The notes under the pieces were generated by a model. It searched no databases and was not told the DNA's origin. It saw nothing but the letters and a program-made list of their open reading frames with translations. From positions 64,501 to 128,500 of the forward strand of contig NC_090150.1 in assembly GCF_017916325.1 (NCBI RefSeq): DNA of 64,000 nt, in the 5' to 3' direction. Position 1 is the stretch's first letter, and each line of letters opens with the position of its first letter. This stretch comes from Leishmania martiniquensis (Eukaryota; Euglenozoa; Kinetoplastea; Trypanosomatida; Trypanosomatidae). Of this stretch, positions 58,025 to 64,000 are shown in pieces. The position numbers and the translations under genes are program-made.

Positions 58025-59887
58025 ATGAGCACGCACCATGGCAGAAGGGAAGAAGCCCATCGCCCCATGCAGTCCTCGCTGCGCTCGCTCGATGCACACT
58101 TGCGGGTATTGCGAGCAGAAGCGAAGACGGGGCTGAGCTTGCAGGATGTACGTCGAACACTCATCAAGGAGAAGCTGCGGCAGCCTGCGCCTTCCGCATC
58201 CGTGACAGTGCCAGCTGGGGCGGGATGCAGCGTGGCTGAAATGCCGTCCGCGTGGCTAGAAGGCGACCTCCACCTCGACCTGGCTGTCAATGACAAGGGA
58301 GCGGGGGTGGCGTCTTCTGCGGGGGCGCGCGTTGAAGGTGCAACACCCTTCACCACGTCAGCCTGCTCTGCATCTTCGCCACGATTGTCCAGCGCTGCTC
58401 TCCGAACGTACGAGGCGCTGCGTGCCGCCGCCGAAGAGGTGGACTACGATGTGTCGTACGAAGAGGCCCTGCGACATGTAGAGGAGCGTGATAGTGAGAC
58501 AGGACTGGCGACCGCCTGGCGAACGCGGCGCTGCCCATCGGTGCCGCTGCTTTTCAGCTTGACGGCGCTGACAGACTCAGTGGAGGAAAGAGATGAAGGC
58601 GGGAGATGCCTGACTCTGAAAGGCGGTGCCACAGCAGCTGGCGATCTCCATCCGGCTGTATCGAATGAGCTGTACACGGCGCCGCCCTCTCGGCCGTCTG
58701 TGATCGACCGCGGTGTCACTTGCCGCCTTGCGGCGGCGCTCTCGGACTCTCGGCCCGCTTCGCAGGCGTCTGTCGTGTCCGCCACGGCGCCGTCGTCCAT
58801 TACGGCCACGAACAGAGGGAAAGGGCAAGTGCCACGCGCCCAGGTTGGTAGTGGTGGCGCGCTCTCTTCGCTATCAGCGGTGGGAACGGCAGTGGCATGC
58901 AGCTCCGTTGCAAGGTACACGATGACGCTCCGCCGGCTGGTACAGGAGCAGCGACGACACATGGGCGACGTGGGAGGCGGCACACCGCCATCGGGCTGGA
59001 CTTCAGCGGCATGGCTTGGTAGAGAGGACACCGATCGCTGCGACGGCACTGGCGCGCTTGAGTGGCGGACTCGCTTGACGGCGGCTGTGACGTTGGCCGT
59101 CTGCCCATCATGCCACGCCTGGTATGAGCGCACGCCGCAACCATCACGGCGGCGGTGGTCATCGGAAGAGGCGCTACAGTCGGCAGCAGGTGATGCAGAG
59201 GATTCAAGGTGCTGCTGCCCTCGCTGTGGCCATGGCGTCGACGCAGACACGCCAGTGGCTGCTGCTGCGAGGGCAGGACCGCGATGGGCTTGGGCGCCGC
59301 CTGCCACTAAAGCCGACTATGGGGAAACTGCGCAGGGCTGCGATGAGACCTCTGCCACTGCTATGAACTCTGCTATCGTTCCTTGTCCGCAGAATGCCTC
59401 CTCCCCCGCCCCAGCGGCGAGTCACCGTTGGTGTAACGCTGCCATTGTTGAGGCGCGCAGTACCGACAGCGTCGGCTTCGAAGGCGGCAGAGAGGAGTCC
59501 TTCGCTGCGTTGGTGGCGCGCATTCGAGCCTCAAGACGGAGGGCGCAAGAGGTTCAGGAGGGGAGTGAGATGACGACTACTCGCGCTGCGGAGACACAAA
59601 TGTGTCAGCCGCCGTTGAGAAATACCTCTATAGTGCATCCTCCCCCATTCACCCAGTTGACGCCAGCTACAGCGTGTGCGGGTGTCGGCATCTCCCATGC
59701 ATGCGCGGACGCCGGTATGCCGGGCACAGGCGCGTTCTCTCCAGCAGGCACATCCTCTGGGCCTCCTCCCTCGAGCGAGCCGGCCGCGCCCACCCAAGAG
59801 AACCGGTTGGCTCAGAGCCTCCGGGCTGCCCTAAACCGCCTCTACTTGTATGACCTCTGGGCGAGTGCAATGGGGGAGCCCGGGTGA
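58025..59887 (+). CDS. Zinc-ribbon-containing protein of unknown function
   Basis: 620 residues from the ATG at 58025 (MSTHHGRREEAHR). Another ATG lies 14 codons later (MQSSLRSLDAHLRVL) and may be the true start. Residues 15-45 form a helix (SLRSLDAHLRVLRAEAKTGLSLQDVRRTLIKEKLRQ). Four cysteines in two CxxC pairs, CPSC (360-363) and CPRC (398-401), 34 residues apart, make a probable zinc ribbon. C396 and C397 give a CCCPRC cluster. The rest is mainly disordered Ala/Ser/Thr/Pro-rich sequence, ending in a helix (NRLAQSLRAALNRLYLYDLWASAMG). Nucleic-acid or protein binding is plausible for the ribbon, but I do not recognise the family. Confidence 0.72.
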   Translation: MSTHHGRREEAHRPMQSSLRSLDAHLRVLRAEAKTGLSLQDVRRTLIKEKLRQPAPSASVTVPAGAGCSVAEMPSAWLEGDLHLDLAVNDKGAGVASSAGARVEGATPFTTSACSASSPRLSSAALRTYEALRAAAEEVDYDVSYEEALRHVEERDSETGLATAWRTRRCPSVPLLFSLTALTDSVEERDEGGRCLTLKGGATAAGDLHPAVSNELYTAPPSRPSVIDRGVTCRLAAALSDSRPASQASVVSATAPSSITATNRGKGQVPRAQVGSGGALSSLSAVGTAVACSSVARYTMTLRRLVQEQRRHMGDVGGGTPPSGWTSAAWLGREDTDRCDGTGALEWRTRLTAAVTLAVCPSCHAWYERTPQPSRRRWSSEEALQSAAGDAEDSRCCCPRCGHGVDADTPVAAAARAGPRWAWAPPATKADYGETAQGCDETSATAMNSAIVPCPQNASSPAPAASHRWCNAAIVEARSTDSVGFEGGREESFAALVARIRASRRRAQEVQEGSEMTTTRAAETQMCQPPLRNTSIVHPPPFTQLTPATACAGVGISHACADAGMPGTGAFSPAGTSSGPPPSSEPAAPTQENRLAQSLRAALNRLYLYDLWASAMGEPG

Positions 59888-61257
59888 GTAGCCGGGCTGG
59901 GAGAGGGCCGAGAGGGGGAGTAGGCGGCCTGCGCGGATGGCGCTTGTCCTCGCTGCCGACCCACTGGGGTAGAAGAGCGAGGGCGAGCGTGGGAAGAGGA
60001 GGCGTGCAGTCCGCCAGATGCCCACCGAGCCAGCGCCGAGCTTCTCTTTCTTCAACCACCGCCGCCGCTGCTGCTGTCGATGGGCAGGGGCCGATGCTGG
60101 AAACTTCAGGCACTTCTGTGTGCAATGTGGGGTGACTTCTTCCCATCCGAACGACTTTTCGCCGCAGTTACCGACAGTCCCCTGCACTTCAATGTCGGAG
60201 CTGAAGATTGGGTCATGCGGACCAACGCAGCCTCTCAAGCCAGCCGTTCGCGGAGAGGAGGAGCCCGCTTGCAGGTGGACGGCGATTGTACGTAAATGCC
60301 TCACGAATGTGCAGGGCGTGCACAAGAAGCTGATGTGACCACAAAGCGCGCGGTACTCTGCGTGCAGCAAGACAGCAACCAAAGAAAGGATGCCCATGGT
60401 CAGGGTCATGGCAGACGCCCTTCTCCTCATTAGCTACTTGCCAGCAGGTGCCGCTGGTGTCTCGGTGCGTAGACACGGAAGAGGTCTCAGATTAGATGAG
60501 AGTGCATCATGCGAGGATACGTTCCTCTCTCGCTCTCCATATCTCGTCGACGCTGCCTCGCGCAAGTTACTCTCCGACGAGCAAAGCGGGGAACTGGGCG
60601 GCAGAGCCGTCAGGCTGCAGGGGGTCCCATCCTCCTCCCTCTTTCTTCTCCCTCTCGATGGATCCCTCACCGGCACCGAGCGCTCCCCGAACGATCGACT
60701 GCCTCGTTGCCCACTCCTTCTACCCCCTTCTCCCTTCATACCGTTGCTGCGTCGAATGGCGCTCCTCTGCACGGCACACTCACGCCATTGCACATTTTTT
60801 TTCATGACGGCGGGCGCTGATGGTGGCCAGCACGAATCACTGCACCTTCAGCTAATTGCCCCGCACCACCCTCTCACCGGGTGCGCATTCCTTCCGTAGG
60901 CTTCCCTTCCCCTCCTCCAATTTTCCCCTTCACAGAGGGCATTGACAAACGCAGGCGACGGAGTACGTGTTGCGCGTGCGCAGGACGAGACATACACACG
61001 ACTGCGTGCCTCCACTTTCTTTGCTATACGTCATCGCCCCAACCACTATCCACGTCGTCGCACTGCATACCGTCGCACATGTACACGCGCAGGCGCACGT
61101 GGCGGTTTAGCTCACAGTATACATTTTTCTTGAGGCTCGTATACGAACACTGCTGCCTTTCCCACATCTGCACACGCATATCGGTACACGCGTATCATTG
61201 CCTCTTCGCAGAGCCCCTCTCTCCCCTCTTCCCCTCCCCTTCCTCCTCCTCTTCAAA
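59888..61257. other. Intergenic region between the zinc-ribbon gene and the methylesterase-like gene
   Basis: 1.4 kb. Sense-strand frames of 106 codons (60018) and 169 codons (60390) are present but have UTR-like composition and no recognisable domain, so I do not call them. A pyrimidine tract at about 61213-61252 abuts the next start codon, with a CAG just before it at 61208-61210. Confidence 0.5.
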
Positions 61258-63435
61258 ATGGTCAGCGGTACTTTTGAGCACGTCTTTCAGCAGGTGCTGT
61301 GGCTGATAGGCAGCGCTGCGCAGCTGATCGCGGCGATGGGTATTGGAATCAAGTGGATCGTCATGACAGGGCGCTGCGTGACGTTCGCCGTGATGGACTT
61401 GATTTACTTTACACCACACATCTTCTGGTACTTGATGTCGCCCAACATTATTCGTCGCGTGTCCTATCGATCCTCCCGCACGACAAAGCTGCGCAACTTG
61501 GAGGCGCTGCTGTCGAAGCAAGTTATACAGGACCCGCTCGCATGTACAGTACACTCCGGCAACTTCCCTTGGGGCTCCATGAGCCACTCTGAGCCACCCT
61601 TGCAAACAGGCGGCGCCGTCAGCAGTCGACGCCGTTCCTCATCGCCGCATCTACCCAGTGACGCGGAGGAGGTGAACCGCAAGACGGTGGAGCGATTAGC
61701 GTCCGCGATCAACCCGGCCGACGGCACCTTCGCCAACGGGCTTCCGGTAACCATCGCCGATAATGAAAGCTCTCCAAGTGCGTCTCGATTCAATGCGGCT
61801 TTGAACTTCAGCAGCTCCTTTGACGACACGCTCACCGCCTTGCAGCGGATGTACCGTCATCGCAATCAGCAACAGCACCAGCGGGGAAGTTTTCTCTCGT
61901 TGGCGTCATGCGTAGATCCGCCTCCGCCGCGGGAGTCGGTGCCGCCCTCTGTGTCGAACGAGAGCTTCACAGACTCCGACGACGCCGACGATGTGGAGGA
62001 CCGAATGAATCTGCACAACCGCGCTACGCTCGACATCTACCTCCCAGTCCCACTCGACTCGCTCTTCCGCTTTATGGATCAGGAGCGCAAGTCCAACCAC
62101 GCGACACACCTGCAGGCCTGCGGTGAGCGCCGCCTCAGCCGCAAAAGCGGTGACGCCGCGGGGGTGCTTCCGCGGGATCGGTCTCCCACGCGCAGCTGCA
62201 GGCTGACACGCAAGCGCTTTCCCATACTGATCTCCGTTACCGGTGGTGCGTGGATTGTGGGCTGTTATTTGTGGAACGTTTTGATCGCTCGCCTCTTCGC
62301 TGCACGCGGCTACGTCGTTTTTTGCCCAGACTACCGCAACTTCCCGCAGACGACGATGGAGGGCATGACGCTCGACATCTCGGACGCTATCGCATGGGTG
62401 CTGAACAACGCGGAGCGCTACAACGGCGACCTGAAAAACGTGACGCTGATCGGGCAGTCTGCTGGCGCCCACCTGACGATGATGTCGCTGCTGTCGCAGG
62501 CGCAGCTCTCCGCGTACCGAAGCAACGCGGATAAGGGCATGTACAAGTCAGTCCCGCCGCCGTCAGACGTCGCCTACAACGTTCCTCGCTACAACCCGCG
62601 TGAGTCGATCCACCGCTACGTCGCCCTGAGCGGAATCTTCAATGTTGGCGCCCTCGTGAAGCACTTCGACAGGCGCGGCCTTTATCGTGAAGTGCTTTAC
62701 CAAATCGCCGGCGGAAAGGCGCAGCTCGCGCGCTATACGCTAAACAAATACTTCGACGACCGCCGCGGCGGTGACACGGGTGAGGTGCTGCCGGACAACA
62801 TCTTCGACTTCCTCCCACAGCGTATGTTCTTTGTGCACGGCGACGCGGACAAGAGCGCACCCGTCACGGAGAGCGCAAACATTGTGTACCTGATGCGCAA
62901 CGCACAGCGGGATGCTATCGTGAAGGTCATTCAAGAGAACCCAGAGGCGGCCATGACGCTGCCGAAGCCGGTTACTATTGAATACATTCTCGTCCCCGGG
63001 GCCACGCACACGGACTCGATCATTGAGGAGCCGCTCTGCGGCAACAGCCACATCGTAGAGTTCCTCTCCTACTACGACGTGGACGATGACGAGCGCCGGC
63101 ACGCGCAGCTGACTAGGCGGCCACCGGTGACGGTATCGATGAGCCAGGACGGCGGCGCAGTCGCGACAGACGCGATGCACTCCCGAACGTCTAGCGTGGC
63201 CGTGAGCAGCGGAGCCGGCGGAGCCGCTGATGGCTCTGCCTCGGCGTCGAAGCAGGTGGACCTAGAGGTCATCTCGAAGGGTCTGAGCCCGGTGCTTGAC
63301 GGCATCTCGGCAGATGCGCACTACAAGTTCCCGGTCCTTCCTGCCACTCGACCGGACGGCATCCTGCTCCCTCCGTGCCCGTCCTCCTCGCGCCCTCGCC
63401 TGATGCAGCTCGCCAGCATCATCTGCCCGTTTTGA
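61258..63435 (+). CDS. Isoprenylcysteine methylesterase-like alpha/beta hydrolase, membrane-anchored
   Basis: 725 residues from the ATG at 61258 (MVSGTFEHVF). The N-terminus (about 8-65) has two hydrophobic helices. A Ser/Arg-rich, disordered part (about 80-320) precedes the hydrolase domain. The oxyanion motif is TGGAWIVG (G329-G330), followed by FCPDYRNFPQTT. The nucleophile elbow is GQSAGAH with S401, then YVALSGIFN and HFDRRGLYRE. The acid is in HGDADKSAP (D531) and the histidine in GATHTD (H584). This order and the FPQ/SAGAH/GLYR/THTD motifs match plant isoprenylcysteine alpha-carbonyl methylesterases, which remove the methyl ester from prenylated proteins. Substrate is inferred from family. 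The 240-residue insert between anchor and catalytic domain, and the Ser/Ala-rich C-tail, are unusual. Confidence 0.85.
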   Translation: MVSGTFEHVFQQVLWLIGSAAQLIAAMGIGIKWIVMTGRCVTFAVMDLIYFTPHIFWYLMSPNIIRRVSYRSSRTTKLRNLEALLSKQVIQDPLACTVHSGNFPWGSMSHSEPPLQTGGAVSSRRRSSSPHLPSDAEEVNRKTVERLASAINPADGTFANGLPVTIADNESSPSASRFNAALNFSSSFDDTLTALQRMYRHRNQQQHQRGSFLSLASCVDPPPPRESVPPSVSNESFTDSDDADDVEDRMNLHNRATLDIYLPVPLDSLFRFMDQERKSNHATHLQACGERRLSRKSGDAAGVLPRDRSPTRSCRLTRKRFPILISVTGGAWIVGCYLWNVLIARLFAARGYVVFCPDYRNFPQTTMEGMTLDISDAIAWVLNNAERYNGDLKNVTLIGQSAGAHLTMMSLLSQAQLSAYRSNADKGMYKSVPPPSDVAYNVPRYNPRESIHRYVALSGIFNVGALVKHFDRRGLYREVLYQIAGGKAQLARYTLNKYFDDRRGGDTGEVLPDNIFDFLPQRMFFVHGDADKSAPVTESANIVYLMRNAQRDAIVKVIQENPEAAMTLPKPVTIEYILVPGATHTDSIIEEPLCGNSHIVEFLSYYDVDDDERRHAQLTRRPPVTVSMSQDGGAVATDAMHSRTSSVAVSSGAGGAADGSASASKQVDLEVISKGLSPVLDGISADAHYKFPVLPATRPDGILLPPCPSSSRPRLMQLASIICPF

Positions 63436-64000
63436 GCGGAGGACGTGCCCAAAGCAACGCGAAGGGGAGCGCTCAGGCTGCCCACCTGGGGTTCCCCCTC
63501 TGTGTGTGTGTGTGCGTGCGTGAAACTAAAAGTGTGTGCGTGTGCGCGCACTGGCTTGCTCCCTGGCGTATACATCGGCTCAGGCGACAGCTTCACGCCC
63601 GCCTCTTCTGCCCTCCACTCCTTGCGCGCTCGGGCCGAGGGATGGTGCCAGCGGCGCACGTTGCTGCGCCGACGTGGGTGCTGCTTCCCGCTCCCCTCTC
63701 TCTCTCCCTCTGCGTGTGCGTGTGCGTCGAGTCTCGGGGCCGAAATATGTTGACTTTTCTTGTGCGCGAGCGGATGTCAATCGACACGTGTACGTGCCAT
63801 GTGCCGTGCTTGCCCAGCCCTCTGATAACGCGGCTCCCTCTCCCTAGTAAGGAGGCACCCAACAAATCTCCTATGCCGACCAGCAGTCAGGGCCTCTTGC
63901 CTCCCTCCTTCTTCCCTTGCGTCCATATGCGTGTGCCGCCCCCTTCCCCCCTATTCCCAACGCAGTCGCTTCGACGGTGATACGCCTCCCCTGTAACAGC
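63436..64000. other. 3' region of the methylesterase-like gene to the window edge
   Basis: 565 bp of UTR-type sequence with (GT)n near 63502-63520 and pyrimidine-rich stretches. No gene start is recognisable before the right edge. Confidence 0.55.

Noticed and set aside
60390..60899. 169-codon plus-strand ORF between the zinc-ribbon and methylesterase-like genes
   Set aside because: Starts with an ATG on the right strand, but composition matches UTR translation and no domain is seen. It would need cross-species conservation to be called.
1..64000. CRISPR array, integron, prokaryotic operon or virus-derived island
   Set aside because: No spaced direct repeats, attachment sites, ribosome-binding-site pattern or viral protein signatures; gene layout and UTR texture are trypanosomatid throughout.

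Overview
The window looks like nuclear DNA of a trypanosomatid of the Leishmania lineage. The evidence is intronless genes packed head to tail on one strand for tens of kilobases, long low-complexity intergenic regions with polypyrimidine tracts (trans-splice signals) on the transcribed strand, abundant (GT)n and (CA)n tracts, GC-rich third codon positions, and several kinetoplastid-specific proteins: p18 of the F1-ATPase, ISP1 and an SCP2-thiolase-like protein. The order L13a ... lysyl-tRNA synthetase ... RPA2 - p18 - ISP1 matches what I remember of Leishmania chromosome 15 and T. brucei chromosome 5. That is memory, not a search, and the species cannot be fixed.

The window is one divergent strand-switch locus. 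Every gene from the left edge to about 27.8 kb is on the minus strand, and every gene from about 28.8 kb to the right edge is on the plus strand. The left cluster, read outward from the switch, holds a small beta-rich nuclear-type protein, a PP1-like phosphatase, a CFAP20-domain protein, ribosomal protein L13a, a two-helix membrane protein, a MAPR-type cytochrome b5-like protein, a coiled-coil protein, a DYRK-family kinase, a PP2C phosphatase and a CCCH zinc-finger protein cut by the edge. The right cluster holds an EIPR1/TSSC1-like WD40 protein, cytosolic lysyl-tRNA synthetase, an SCP2-thiolase-like protein without the usual cysteines, a 1922-residue protein with a divergent adenylate-kinase-like segment, possibly a 48-residue ORF, a coiled-coil protein, RPA2, two identical p18 genes, a 799-residue probable mitochondrial protein, the ecotin-like inhibitor ISP1, a zinc-ribbon protein and an isoprenylcysteine methylesterase-like hydrolase. 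As usual in trypanosomatids these are transcription units rather than functional operons: neighbours are co-transcribed but mostly unrelated.

The most unusual feature is a set of three almost identical SIDER-like retroposon copies with a 505-bp ungapped core, all in the left cluster. Copies 1 and 3 are in direct orientation and copy 2 is inverted. A separate unidentified 220-bp repeat pair accompanies copies 1 and 3. An older, degenerate relative lies in the RPA2 3' region. These repeats are well placed to act as recombination or gene-amplification substrates and could fold into double-stranded RNA in the precursor transcript. The p18 genes share a 695-bp block with abrupt ends that includes their splice signals but not their 3' UTRs. 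I found no tRNA or rRNA genes, CRISPR arrays or protein-coding transposons.
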